Positions 36,301 through 47,180 of a DNA stretch of 64,000 bases are shown piece after piece. The position numbers and the translations under genes are program-made. Below the pieces are notes generated by a model. That model saw only the letters and a list, made by a program, of their open reading frames with translations. It did not search any database and had not been told where the DNA came from. Positions within the stretch are counted from its first letter, which is position 1. Each line of letters opens with the position of its first letter. Source of the DNA: Asterias rubens (Eukaryota > Echinodermata > Asteroidea > Forcipulatida > Asteriidae); contig NC_047066.1 of NCBI RefSeq assembly GCF_902459465.1, positions 8,559,047 through 8,623,046 of the forward strand, read 5' to 3'.

Positions 36301-39300
36301 TATCGCATTAGCATTCGGCTTACTCCGATGCAAATGCAAGTGTTTGGGTACTTTTTGTAACATATTGTCCACAGATTTACATTAAACTTACACTGTTTGA
36401 AGATAATGATGATCGAAAGCTTCCCTTAAAGTATAACTTGCTGAGGTGCTGTAGTTTTTAAGAAATGAGTAAAACAATATCAGGAAAATTACTTCACCAT
36501 GTACAGCGTATTAACATGACTCTCCTGAAAACATTGCTCTGGGGTCTTGACCACTAAAGCCCTGTTCATCCCTCCTGCGAATGTGAAATAACCTACTGTG
36601 AGTCTTTAAATGCCATGTTGTCATATTTGATGTTATTTTCAAACTTTAAAATCATTAAGCTTTCAAATTAAAATCATTTTGTGCCTTTATACCCATCCTG
36701 TACTTTTGTAGTAACCACGTTGACTTAAACACCCTGAAGAGAATAATGTTTTCACAAAAACGAAAAAACCTGAAACTCCCCCCCCTCCCCCAAAGAAAAG
36801 AAAAACCCCAAAAGACGGTAATTAAGTGGTTCAAACTTGAATTCTTTTCTCAGGTGGCCATTTGCCTTTTTCAACTCAATAAAAAGCCAAAATAAAAATA
36901 AAATGAATATTCACTTTTCTTGCACCTGGTTTTAGTCCGCAGTCTCGGAATCCATATCAGACCTGGCGAGTGTCCGGAGCAAGACGGATTCTAGTCTGTA
37001 TGTTTATGAGAGCGTGGAGCTCTTTCTCACCCCAGTATTGTCAGAGGAGTGTGTTGAAGAAGTTGCTTACCCAATCCTTCTCCACCGAGGTAAGCATATT
37101 GGGTTTTATTACTATTACTATTATTATTATTTCATCTTGCAAAATAAAGATAACATTTTCCTTGAGTAGGGCTGTTTCCCGTAGCCTTAGATCTCGAGGG
37201 TTTTTCTCAGGATATTATTATTATTACTGTTAAGGGAATAAAAGGGTAGCGACGAGGTCTTAAACGCCTGTTTAAACCTGGCAGGGTCATGGCCGTGGCG
37301 ATAGTCGAGGGCCTTTATTGCACGGCCACGACCCTGCAAGGTTTTAAACGGCTGTTTCATAATGAGTCACTACTCTTTTATTCCCATTCATAAATGCCTT
37401 TTTGTTAAAAACGAAAAAAAAAAAAATACAGTTATAGACATTTTGATATTCAAAAATTTGAGGTTTCAACATATTTTTTTATAAACTTTGTGAAAAATCT
37501 GTCTGGTGTGCGTGGGTTGTGTGTATGTGTGTTTAGAAATAGATTACGCGCTGTTACTAATAGCTATGAATTGCGAATAGCTATGAATTGCGTTTTGCGT
37601 AATTAAATTGGCGTACTTGAGCTTGCGCGCCCGACACGCGGAAGTCAGCTGGTTATAAACAGCTCAAGCTGGTCATTATCAACGGTTTAAACACCCCCAT
37701 GTGATGCACTATTCACCAATAGGAGTAGCAAAACTGTCTAGGGTATTTATTAATATATATTTCTATATGGGATTTGATGTATTGCATGGTGAGGTATCAA
37801 TTTGGTTTGCGGTGACACCATGTGCGTATCTACTTGCCAGGTAGATTATGTTCTTTAGAGAACTGTCTTGCTTATATTCTACTTCCGCAGAGTAGATTTT
37901 AGGAATCGGAAGACTTCTCAGTTCTCAGTTCTATTGTTATTATTGTATATTTCTATACGGGATTTGATGTATTTTATGGTGAGGTATCAATACATGTTTT
38001 TGCGTATCTACTTGCCAGGTAGATTTTGTTCTTTAGAGAACTGTCTTGCTTTATATTCTACACTACCGCGAAGTAGAATTACGGAATTTGGGAGACTTCT
38101 CAGTTCTGAAAAGATCTGTCCTGCTTTTTAACTACTACCTGGGCGGAACAGTAGAACATCGACCGAGACTACTACCTTACTGCTACTTCACAACCAGGAC
38201 GAATGAAATGAAATGAAATTAATGTCATTCTTCCCTGAAGTTGTACCTCTAAACGTCAGATTTTTATCTGATTTTCCCTGTAGATCCATCAGTCCTGTGC
38301 AAGTACTACTGCTCACACAGTGCTGGCGTACATGGTGTCACATTGTCATGGTTGCAGAAGCTTGAGCGGTACTGTTCCTCTGGTAAGTCAGAAAATGCCA
38401 TAGAGTTATATATAAGAACTAGAGGGCGCACTGGCCTATATACGCGCTCCGGCATGCGCGCAGGCGGCCATTTTCTAAGTTGACAAAACTGGCATCTCAC
38501 AGCGTGTGTTTGTGCGGCCATTTTGTAAGTTGAACAAATAGCATCGCGTGAGCGTTCAATAAAAAAAACTCAAACGTGTATTTCATATTCAACGCGCGTG
38601 CAGAATGACGCGCTTGTCATCTTGCGGTCCCGTGGCGTTTGTGCACGAAGCATCACTCGTGCGCCCTCTAGTTCTTATATATAACTCTATGGAAAATGCC
38701 ATTCTTCTTAGAAAAAATGAGACATCTGACCCCCTAGCTAGTGGCTTTTTATGTAGATTTTGAAATCTGCCTTTTTAAAAATAAATTAAACATTCATTCA
38801 GCATTGTGTACAAAAATTGGTTTTCAAGTTGTACCTTTATCCAGCAACTGTTTGGTATTAAAGCGCATTGTCAATCCATTATAAGCCATGTCCACTTAAA
38901 ACAGTTCGCTCTGATGATTAAAGGTAATTGTCAAAGACCAGTCTTTTCACTTGGTGTATCTCAATGTAGGCACAAAATAACAAACCTGTACAAATTTGAA
39001 CTCAATTGGTCTTCAAAGTTAGGAGATAATAATGGAAGAAAAAAACACCTTTGTCACACAAAGTTGTGTGCTTTCAGATGCTTGATTTCGGGACCTCAAA
39101 ATCTAACTCTGAGGTCTTGAAATCAAATTCAAATATTTTAGTGGAAACTAGTGTAACTACTTACTTCAGAGGGAGCCATTTCTCACAATGTTTTACACTA
39201 TCCTTTGCTTGTTACCAAGTAAGTTTTTATGCTAACAATTATTTTGAGTAATTACTAATAGTGTCCAGTGCCTTTGAAAAGAACCCAATGTGAGCTGGAT

Positions 39301-42300
39301 TTTAATTTTCTAAAAAAAAGATATGTGAGTGATAAAGTGAATCTTTGGACTTGCCACTGACACATTTATTTGTGAAGACTCAAGGTCTCTTTAAGTATTT
39401 TTTTGCAATAAGAAATGTCTTTGACGAAAAGAAATCATGAGCGTTTTTCGGGGGGGAAATTTGTGCATAAATGTATGCCACCTTTGGAGTTAGAAGTGAC
39501 CATAATCTTGCGTTGGTAACAGGTCGGCTTGCCTGCGACACATTTATGATCACACGCAAGGACAAAGTAGGACTTTTGTCTATAAAGGTGTCAACTGGGC
39601 CCAATTTCATAGCCCTTAAATCTTAATGTCCTCATATCTCGACACTCCTGGGGTGACAGGTCTTTTTCTTCAGCTGCGCCACGCATCTGGAACTCTCTAC
39701 CACTCAATCTTAGATCTTGTCTTCGTACATGTACAACAAAATTGAAATCTCTTCTCAAAACTTATCTTATGTCACATTTTTTTCAAGGAATAATTTTGTT
39801 GTGTCTGTTTTCTTTCGTTTTTGTTTTTGGTTGTACTGCGCCTTGAACACCCAGCATGGTGGATATGTGCGCATTACACGTCTTTATTATTATTTTTATT
39901 GTTATATTTTAGACAACGACAACAATGAGGAAGGCACAGTGATGGATGTGATTAATCAAGACCAGCCATGTAGAGTAGCCCATATGATATGTACCAAGCC
40001 ATCTGAAACATGGTAAGTCAGGGTGCAATTATTAGATGGATTGCACATGACGTCATTGACCGCCATCATTGATGAAACGTGCACTCGTAAAAGGCTACCA
40101 TTATTCAATACAATATACAATACAATGGGTTTTTATATAGCGCCATTTCATTTAGACCACAGCGCTTTAGACGAACAATAGCAATGCAGATAATACAACA
40201 AATGAACAATAAAGCAATAGACAGACACTAAGGAAAAAGATGTTTTTTAAGTGCTTTCTTGAAAATAGGCAGTGAATTGGAGGTGCGTATGGTGATGGGA
40301 AGATGGTTCCACAGTCCTGGAGCGGCTAAGGAAAATAATTTGTATGCAGCAGATTGAAGAGATTTGCTGCTTAGTTTATTTTCAGCAAATAGCTGAGAGT
40401 CGTACCATTAGCTGAGAGTCGTGTGCAGTGTGTACACGCGTGCACTTTTCCCATTGTTTATCATCAAAATATGGCTGTGGCTGCGGCTGATGCTACGTAT
40501 GTCCAATCCATCTGTGAGCAAGTTCAGGTGGCTACTAGAGCAATTAGACTATAATCAGAAACCATAGAACACAGGGAGATTGACTATATCGAACCATGCA
40601 CTGGAGCATTGGTCGATATGGTAAATTTTCAAGAGCTATGTCACAAGTCTAGCTGTTCTAGTCGCTCAGCCGAAGTTGCTCAAGGCTAAAGGCCTCTGAT
40701 TTGTTGTGTATTTTTTTCAATTTAAGTTTTGGTGGTCAAACGGATGGGAACACTGGGCTGATCAAACACCAGAGCTTCAATCTGGTGCTCTTATAATCGC
40801 TATTAAATAACAAACCTGTGAAAATTTGAGCTCAATCGGTCGTCGAAGTTGCAAGATATTAATGAAAGAAAGAACACCCTTGTCACACGAAGTTGTGTGA
40901 TTTCAGATGCTTGATTTCGAGACCTCAAATTCTAAATCTGAGGTCTCGAAATCAAATTCGTGAAAAATTACTTCTTTCTCAAAAACTATGTTACTTCAGA
41001 GGGAGCTGTTTCTCACAATGTTTTATACTGTCAACCTCTCCCCATTACTCGTAATGGTTTTATTATAATAATTACTTTGTGTAATTACCAATAGTGTCCA
41101 CTGCCTTTAAGGGCCTTGATTGCACTGAGCTACGGATAAACGCGCTATATAAGAAGCCTATATTGTTATCCTTATGCAGTAATGCAGGAGTTATGTAAAG
41201 AATATTAAACACACTAATGTTTTGCCTTCCACCTCCTCAGCCAAGCTGCTCCAATCCTTGGCCTGACTATAGTGGACGATCAACTGCTTGGCCAAGCCTT
41301 GCTTTGCCAGACAGTCAACAATGACTGCATTGTTACCCCGCTTAGGTAAGCTGTCTTGTTATTGGTATACCACGGTAACAATTTGTGAAGGTTTATTAGT
41401 CGAGAATCAATCACGTGATGTGATACAAAGACGCATGTTACGCATGGCTAAAAACGCGCACTACACATAGCGCAGAGCGCGGAACTTAACATGAGTTTTG
41501 TACACCGGTGTACATTACCGTGATCACTCCCACCGTTGGTTGATTTCCAGCGCTTTGTACAAAACAGCCCCAGGTTCAAGGAACAGTGAAGAATTGTTTT
41601 TTTATGTGAACAACTGTTCGTCTGCTTACTCCGCCGCAATAATGTTTGAAGATGACAACAGAACTTTGAGAAAAGGAATAATAATAATACCATGGTAAAA
41701 TAATGTTTCCCTCCAACATGCAGAAACCTAGACATGCCCCCAGCCCCTCTTCTAGTATCTGAGAAGTATTCACAAGAAGTGTCGTCTCTGCCGAGACAGT
41801 CCGGGGGAGAGCCATTCCAGCATCACATCCGCAAGATTCTGCAGAGGGAAGTTTCACATCCGATCCTCAAGTAAGGAATTACGTTTTCTAACTGAAGTTT
41901 AAACAAAAACAAAACATAAGAATTTTTCCTGATTCCAGGATTGGTCATCAACCTCCCTTGGCCTTCAGAGATTTTCTTGAAAGAGGCAATTTTGGCACCA
42001 AGTTTTCTCACTTAAGTTTGTACAAAATAAATCCCCCCAAAACTATGAATAGTAAACTTGCGAGTACAACCATGTGATTAATGTCTTGTTTGGGAGGAGT
42101 GTTGGCTCTGAAAAGAACTGGTGTGGTTTCTACGTTTCAAATAGTAACTGCTCATATTCAGGAGAAAAGAACTTAAGTTAGGTCTTATGCGTGACATTGA
42201 ATTCTTTGTATTTGTCAGAAGCCACATTTTCTGTGTCGTCTTCCAGACTGTTTCCAATCATCAGTACATTTTGTAATGCCCCTTTTTTTATTGACCCAAT

Positions 42301-45276
42301 TCACCTTGGCCAGATTTCATGAAGCATGTAAGCACACACAAACTTGCTAAAGCACAAAAAACTCTTGCTTAGCAAAAACAGGTTACCAGGAAAAAAAACC
42401 ATAAAACAAGTTTCTATTGTCGTTACTGGTACCCCACTCATTTCTTCTGCTAAGCAGAGTTTGCTGCTAAACAGTTATATAAAAGCACACGCTATGTAAG
42501 AAGCCATAAGTATTATTATAATTATTATTCAAGTGTTTTTTTAAAATTGTTTTTGCACAGAGGCAGCTCCAAGACTAGCCTGAGTCTCAAGGAAAGCTTT
42601 GAACTGGTCCAGAGCGCCACCAGGGTGCTTAGGGAAGAGTACATCATTAAACAAGACCTTGCCAGGGATGAGATTGAAAAACGGTAAGTAAAAAACCTCA
42701 TCAAACAAAATGTTATTAAACAAAACAAATATTAGCAATGTCTGGACGTTTTGTGATGATTATACAGAAATTAAAGGTCTCTAAAGGGTTATCGTTACGA
42801 GTGTTTTACGAGGTTTCTTTCAATATTTTTGTTTGTGATAACCAGAGTGAAGATACTACAGCAGCAGAAAGAGCAACAGCAGTCAGACTTGGCAGAGAGT
42901 GCCAGACTGAAGGTAGAGATCAAAGGGAAAGCAGAGGAGATCGCCGTTCGCCACGATGATGTAGTAGAAAAACAGAAACAACTCATGAAGAGGTGAGATG
43001 GTGCAGACAGAAAGACAGAAAGACAAATCTTACCAACTGACTGACTGACTTACACCCATTTTAGACAGGCGCGCCAGAGTTGTGCCAAAACCAAATTGAT
43101 TGGGAGGTGACTTTAGGACCACCCAAATAAATTTTGGCTTCAGACAGGCGAACTTATCATAAGCCCTACAGGGATGTGCAAGACAAATGCTCCCACTGGA
43201 TTATACCCAAGCCTACATCCTTACTGACTGTGAAGGGGGTAACCCTGTATTAGCCCCAGGAGTAGGCGGCAACGTGCCCCTGGTGAGAGTTGATTTAGGT
43301 CGACAGCCCAAATCAGTGTAGCCCTCGCCTTGAAGTAGCCTTATGATGTTAGGTGATATCCCATGATTTACGGATGAGGAAAACTGACCAGGGCCAAATT
43401 TCATAGCTCTGCTTACCGTAAGCAAAGAATCGGCGCTTACAGAAGCAGGGAATTATGCGCTTACCTCAAGCGTATTTCATGGTATTAGTTGGGAAGTTTT
43501 GCTTGTGGGTGTACGTCGTACTCCCTGTTACTAGGCAAACTTCACTTACAAAGCTAGCCAGGAATTTGACACTTGCTGAGAATGGTGATCATAAATGCAG
43601 AATTTTGCGGTAAGCAGAGCCATTAAATTAAGCACTGTCCATTGCTGTTTTTGTCTGACTTTTGCTTTTGTTGTTTGACTGCCGTTCTGATAACCCAGGG
43701 TCGTCAGTGTCCTTCATACAATGCATGGTCAGCTTCCAGTATTGTCCGAGGCAGAGCAGAGTCTGCAAAGAGAGATGAACGAGATGCAAGATAAGATGGA
43801 ACAACTGCAGAACGCCTTGCAACAGGTGAGCTTTGCTCAAGACAGTGTAGATGATATTCTCGCCAAGGGAACTCGGCAAACTCCCACAAGGGGATGTAAA
43901 TGCTAAGCCGGCAACATCCTATTGCTCTCATACAATCATTGGTTTAATGTCTATGGTTAGGAATCGCACAAATCAAGAAATTGTGATTCAGTAACTAGAT
44001 GACAGTATTTATTCCAGTTATTGTGAAAGCAGTAGTTAGCTTGGTAGGATTCGAACCCACAACCATATGATTGCAAGTCCTGCAGTCTAACCACTGGACA
44101 AGTTGTGCCTGGGGTTGATTTCACAAAGCAAAAAGACTCATCTTTTTGAGTTGTCGGTACCACCGTTTGTGACATCACACTTTGCTTAGCAATTAAGAGT
44201 GACACACAGTTAATCTTAATTCTTTTGAATCCGGCCCCTGCTGTGTTTTTAATCTATATTACTAGAAGGGAAAGGCCTCCATAGCCCCTGTGTAATTCCA
44301 CGCCTCGACTTGTCAAACTTCCCGGGAAGTATTGAACGGTTTGAAGACTACAAGTTTAATTTATATAATCCCTTTCCAGCCCCATTTGCTTCGTTTTTGG
44401 GCACCAAGGCATTTTCTCCTTGGTAAAGGGCACCATATGAGTAAATTGTAAATTTCTACTGGAACATTTCAGGGGCACCAAGGCAAGACCAGGGGACATG
44501 GAGGCAATCGCCCCTGTTCATCAGGCCTGTCTTTCCTTTCATGATCCAAGTGTGTTGTTTGGATGACCTTGACATTGTGTTAAGACACTGATCTACAAAG
44601 TCTGTCTGTCTGTCTGGTTTAATTTGTTCAGGTGAGAGTCAAAGACGAGTATCGCAAGGAGAAGATCCAGGAGTTTGACCGGAAGGTGTCAAGTCCCTCC
44701 CTGAGCCAAGGACAGAACCGGCATCTTAAGACACTTCTTAAAGAAGAGTAAGTTGCCTACTACTCCATGCTTTTATGTTTCTTAGACATAACTTCCTTTA
44801 GGGTTTGGGTACTTTTTGTACCACTCAAAACACAATGTCCATAGATTTACATTAAACTTACACGGTTTGAAGAAAATGATGGTAGAAAGCGTACCTTAAA
44901 ATATTACTTTCGGAGGTGCTGTAGTTTTTGAGAAATGGGTAAAACAATGTTAATTTAGCATGTACGACGTATTAACGCGACTCTACTAAAAACATTGCTC
45001 TGTGATTTTCACTTTTTTTTCCTCAATAACTTGACGACTAATGAACCTAAAACTTCTACTGGTAAGTTATAAAGAGATAAATATTCATTCACTGAGAGTA
45101 GGGATTCATGTCATGGCCAAAAACTTGATCTACAAAAGGTATCAAAACCCTTTAAAGGGAAGGTATTCAGTCGGTAATCACTCAATTTGTTGTTTTATTG
45201 TTTAATTTGCAGGACTGATGCCATTGCTTCATTGGTGAAAGAAACGAAGAACCTCGCAGTTGCAGTTGGACACTAA
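30377..45276 (+). CDS. NUP88: Nucleoporin NUP88, complete gene, 16 exons
   Basis: Exons: 30377-30625, 32190-32359, 34094-34219, 34684-34853, 35458-35554, 35946-36141, 36936-37089, 38284-38382, 39913-40012, 41241-41345, 41724-41870, 42561-42683, 42846-42992, 43699-43825, 44632-44747, 45213-45276; about 729 aa (human about 741). It is a scaffold nucleoporin on the cytoplasmic face of the pore, binding NUP214 and NUP98 for export. Residues about 1-540 form the predicted beta-propeller, with family landmarks [45 protein letters not shown] and [15 protein letters not shown]. Residues about 550-729 form the coiled coil, with [18 protein letters not shown] and a short tail. Exon 6 ends in an acidic run of eight Asp, as the human protein has Glu/Asp there. 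The start MAAF matches the family's MAA; an upstream in-frame GTG is ignored. Introns carry many repeats, and intron 5 carries decayed copies of the exon 6 edge. Confidence 0.95.
31466..31650. repeat. Foldback element, ATGGCGCCACCACTTTTT family (copy 1, NUP88 intron 1)
   Basis: ATGGCGCCACCACTTTTTTA at the left is answered by AAAAAGTGGTGGCGCCATAC at the right, and outer arms GTTACCTGTAGTAACGG and CCGTAGTTACCTG also pair. The same element in inverted orientation lies at 48722-48857. Confidence 0.8.
32404..32995 (-). mobile_element. LINE 3' fragment, minus strand, with (TGAA)n tail (NUP88 intron 2)
   Basis: On the minus strand an open frame reads [16 protein letters not shown], then [18 protein letters not shown]. 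This is the C-terminal end of a LINE ORF2-type protein as I recognise it. It stops near 32685, followed by an AT-rich 3'UTR and a (TGAA)n tail seen as CATTCATTCATTCATTCATT at 32407-32430. The 5' end is truncated near 32995. Confidence 0.7.
33071..33230. repeat. Foldback element with about 60-bp arms (NUP88 intron 2)
   Basis: CATTGGGTGCGTTTGTTTAG ... TTCGACCCCGGTGTGTGGCG on the left pairs with CGCCACGCACCGGGGTCGAC ... CTAAACGAACGCACCCATTG on the right, with a loop of about 35 bases. Overlapping ORFs on both strands come from the inverted repeat. Confidence 0.85.
35590..35910 (+). repeat. Tandem decayed copies of the intron 5 / exon 6 junction of NUP88
   Basis: Exon 6 begins with sequence containing CAATCTGCAAGGGCCCCTGA and CCATGCATCCCCC. 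Upstream in intron 5, related text occurs at about 35632-35672, 35735-35772 and 35860-35900. Each copy is preceded by TATTCATG-type pyrimidine tracts ending in TAG or CAG (for example CTTCCTTTCTCAG at 35709-35721). The most downstream pseudo-copy (35860) is the best preserved. The ORF at 35793-35996 arises from these copies. Confidence 0.8.
36165..36600. repeat. Inverted-repeat element (GAATGTGAATGCGATAC) with inserted family B copy
   Basis: GAATGTGAATGCGATACAAA at 36172-36196 is answered by TTTGTATCGCATTAGCATTC at 36295-36315. A family B copy begins at 36341 with TGTTTGGGTACTTTTTGTAA, includes GAGGTGCTGTAGTTTTTAAG and ends near 36560. After it, CTGCGAATGTGAAAT continues the first element's vocabulary. 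This suggests a nested insertion in NUP88 intron 6. Confidence 0.5.
37234..37385. repeat. Short foldback element GGGAATAAAAG...CTTTTATTCCC (NUP88 intron 7)
   Basis: The terminal arms GGGAATAAAAGGGTAGCGAC and AATGAGTCACTACTCTTTTATTCCC pair, as do AACCTGGCAGGGTCATGGCC and GGCCACGACCCTGCAAGG-type sequence inside. TTAA directly precedes the left arm. Confidence 0.75.
37745..38150. repeat. Tandem pair of about 195-bp repeats (NUP88 intron 7)
   Basis: Both copies contain GGGATTTGATGTATT, GGTGAGGTATCAAT, GCGTATCTACTTGCCAGGTA and AGAGAACTGTCTTGCTT, then a TATTCTAC...GAAGTAGA/CAGAGTAGA hairpin and GACTTCTCAGTTCT (about 37745-37932 and 37942-38108). A third, isolated copy of the core lies at 63563-63675, so it is a dispersed element duplicated in place. 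Confidence 0.8.
38398..38692. mobile_element. Non-autonomous element with perfect 34-bp terminal inverted repeats (NUP88 intron 8)
   Basis: The ends are CCATAGAGTTATATATAAGA plus ACTAGAGGGCGCAC at the left and the exact reverse complement at the right. Both sides are flanked by AAAATG (38392-38397 and 38693-38698), a likely target-site duplication. The interior has two diverged GCGGCCATTTTNTAAGTTGA copies and no ORF. It begins 15 bases after the exon 8 donor. Confidence 0.88.
38918..39277 (-). repeat. Family A MITE, reverse orientation (NUP88 intron 8)
   Basis: TTAAAGGTAATTGTCAAAGA at the left shows a deletion of the inner terminal repeat. The right end is AATAGTGTCCAGTGCCTTTG. The body is standard. 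The ORFs at 38806-39251 are within it. Confidence 0.85.
39640..39906 (+). mobile_element. CR1/L2-type LINE 3' fragment abutting NUP88 exon 9
   Basis: A frame reads [20 protein letters not shown] then [10 protein letters not shown], the conserved C-terminus of the same LINE type as at 17575. A 3'UTR with CTGCGCCTTGAACACC and a TTATTATTATT tail follows. The tail ends about 6-10 bases before the exon 9 acceptor at 39911-39912. Confidence 0.75.
40119..40400 (-). mobile_element. CR1/L2-type LINE 3' fragment, minus strand (NUP88 intron 9)
   Basis: On the minus strand a frame reads [18 protein letters not shown], then [15 protein letters not shown] and stop. A 3'UTR with GGCGCTATATAAAAACCCAT and a (TATTG)n-like tail (40115-40130 on the + strand) follow. 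Confidence 0.75.
40804..41110 (-). repeat. Family A MITE, reverse, left-truncated (NUP88 intron 9)
   Basis: Begins within the CAAACCTGTGAAAATTTGAG block and ends AATAGTGTCCACTGCCTTTAA. The first about 70 bp of the reversed element are absent. A LINE-like tail, GCGCTATATAAGAAGCCTAT, follows at about 41145. Confidence 0.8.
42310..42535. repeat. Small AAGCA/GGTAACC-type element and AT-rich tail before NUP88 exon 12
   Basis: CAGATTTCATGAAGCATGTA ... TTGCTTAGCAAAAACAGGTT and TCTGCTAAGCAGAG ... GCTGCTAAACAG share the vocabulary of the AATTTCATAAAGCTG elements. CGCTATGTAAGAAGCCATAA followed by TATTATTATAATTATTATT looks like a LINE tail, ending about 25 bases before the exon 12 acceptor. Confidence 0.45.
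43391..43632. repeat. MITE, GGGCCTAATTT family (copy 2, NUP88 intron 13)
   Basis: GGGCCAAATTTCATAGCTCT at the left, GCAGAGCCATTAAATTAAGC at the right, with internal CTGCTTACCGTAAGC and GCGGTAAGC. It is the counterpart of 1842-2102. Confidence 0.7.
44030..44115 (-). repeat. tRNA-like SINE head (NUP88 intron 14)
   Basis: The minus strand has TCCAGTGGTTAGACTGCAGG (A-box-like) and GTGGGTTCGAATCCTACC (B-box consensus) about 35 bases apart. The flanks do not pair into an acceptor stem, so this is a SINE or tRNA pseudogene and not a working tRNA. Confidence 0.65.
44796..45155 (+). repeat. Family B repeat, near full length (NUP88 intron 15)
   Basis: Begins TTTAGGGTTTGGGTACTTTT, includes GGAGGTGCTGTAGTTTTTGA and ACTCTACTAAAAACATTGCT, and ends GGTATCAAAACCCTTTAAAG. 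The ends are inverted (GGGTTTGG / AAAACCC). Related copies lie at 20750, 21368 and 36341. Confidence 0.75.
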
Positions 45277-45803
45277 AAACGGCGCTCCATGAAAGACACT
45301 TCAGGCCAGGAATTTCTGGTGTTGTTGATGGGCAACGTTCAATCTTATTTTACGGAGGGCACCTCTGCTGGAGATTTTGGGGCAAAAATAAAAACAAAAA
45401 GGTTAATAGTGCCCTGCCTTTTCTTCTCAAAATGGCCGCCCAACTTATTTTTAAAGACAACCGGCAGAGCTATTTTCCAAAATAATTTGTTTGGGTCTGA
45501 GATTGTTAACAAAAGGGGAGGCGGTGCCTCTAAAATGGAAGGGGGAGGGGACGCTAAACATGTTTTATTGACAACATATTTTATTGACAAAGTAGTTCCC
45601 TCGGCTTTGCCTCCGGAGCTAGTTTGTCAACCTCGGAGAGCTAATATTGACTATTCACCCTAAAGCTATGTTATATTTGTATACTATTATTGTATGCTAA
45701 ACACTTCACTAGTTCAGAGAGTAGTTGATTGAGATTGAGACCATTGCAAGGGCGGATCCAGAGCAAAAATATTTGGGGGTGGGTTCTGTACAACTAAGAC
45801 CAC

Positions 45804-46185
45804 TTAAAGGCAGTGGACACTTTTGGTAATTACTCAAAATAATTATAAGCATGAAACCTTACTTGGTAACGAGTAATAGGGAGAGGTTGATAGTATAAAA
45901 CATTGCGAAAAACGGCTCCCTCTGAAGTAACATACATGTAGCTATTGAGAAAGAAGTAATTTTCTACGAATTTGATTTTGAGACCTCAGATTTACAATTT
46001 GAGGTCTCAAAATCAAGCATCTAAAAGCACACAACAAGGGTGTTTTTTCTTTCATTATTATCTCGCAACTTCGACTACTGATTGAGCTCAAATTTTCACA
46101 GGTTTGTTATTTTATGCATTCGTCGAGATACACCAAGTGAGAACACTGGTCTTTGACAATTACTAATAGTGTCCAATGTCTTTAA
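45804..46185. repeat. Family A MITE (between NUP88 and RNF185)
   Basis: TTAAAGGCAGTGGACACTTT at the left, AATAGTGTCCAATGTCTTTAA at the right. It is full length, with the paired GAGACCTCAGATTTACAA / TTTGAGGTCTCAAAATC inner arms. Confidence 0.88.
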
Positions 46186-46723
46186 GTGCCCCGGAAAATG
46201 TAACATTCTAGATGCTCTAGATGTTCTAGAGTTGACAATTGAAGAACTTTACGAAAATGTTGAGGAACTCAGTTTAGTTCCAATGGATCCTGAAACAAGT
46301 TTCTCATTATTATAATTTAGTGATTCAGTCTTTTTACTGGATTATTTATTGGATTTGCTCTTTCATGTTTCTTTACAACCACAAATTTTGCATTAAAAAC
46401 ATTTGTAAATAATAACTGAATAAATGTCTTGTATTGTGTATATTTGTTGTAGTGTAGTCTGAAGTTGTGTATTGTACTGGAAGTGTTAGAAGAAAACATT
46501 AAAACAAATTTCTGAAGCTGAAATCTTAAGCATCTCAAAAAACATTTTGTTTCTAAACAACACCACAAAACCTATAGTTTGAAGATGATTTTAAAATATT
46601 TTTTTGAAATGTTTCAGGAAATTTCTTTGACTTTTTTTGTAATTGCAAACATTTTTTTAAGTGGCACTTGGCAAGATGCACGATCTAGCATAGATATGAG
46701 TTCGCCAGATATTGGACAGATCT

Positions 46724-46913
46724 GGGCCCAATTTTATAAAGCTGTTCAGCAGAAAATAATGCTTAGCAAATTTGTTTGCTAAGCAACAAAATATTGGGGC
46801 ACTGTTGCAACAGTAAACTTTAGGGAAATTTAGCTGGTAACCAGTTTTTGTTAAGCAAGATTGTTCTGTGCTTGCCAGTTTGTTTTGCTTGCAGGCTTTA
46901 TGGAATTTGGCCC
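46724..46913. repeat. MITE, GGGCCCAATTTTATAAAGCTG family (copy 1)
   Basis: GGGCCCAATTTTATAAAGCT at the left and GGCTTTATGGAATTTGGCCC at the right form terminal inverted repeats. The interior has repeated GCTTAGCAAA/TTTGCTAAGC. No ORF. Confidence 0.75.
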
Positions 46914-47032
46914 ATGCCCAGACATAGCATACCAGGGTAGTAGCAGTTCGAGCCAGAGCTAGGCCAGGGCCCAATATAGAATTGCTAACTGAAAGTACTA
47001 CATAACCAATTTCCTTTTAGCATAAATGAGCA

Positions 47033-47180
47033 GGGCCCAATTTCATAAAGCTGTTTAGCAAAAAATTCTGCTCAGCAAATTTCTTGGCTGAGCAAGAAAT
47101 AACCAGGGTTTCAGTAGCAGTAGCAGCAATCGTTTGTGCTAAGCAAGTTTTCGTGCTTACAGGTTTATGAAATTGGGCCT
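47033..47180. repeat. MITE, GGGCCCAATTTTATAAAGCTG family (copy 2)
   Basis: GGGCCCAATTTCATAAAGCT at the left, AGGTTTATGAAATTGGGCCT at the right. It is shorter than copy 1, with the same CAGCAAA/GCTAAGCAAG interior. Confidence 0.75.

Noticed and set aside
44030-44115. Functional tRNA gene on the minus strand
   Set aside because: A and B boxes are good, but no seven-base acceptor stem pairs; a SINE head or tRNA pseudogene is the better call.
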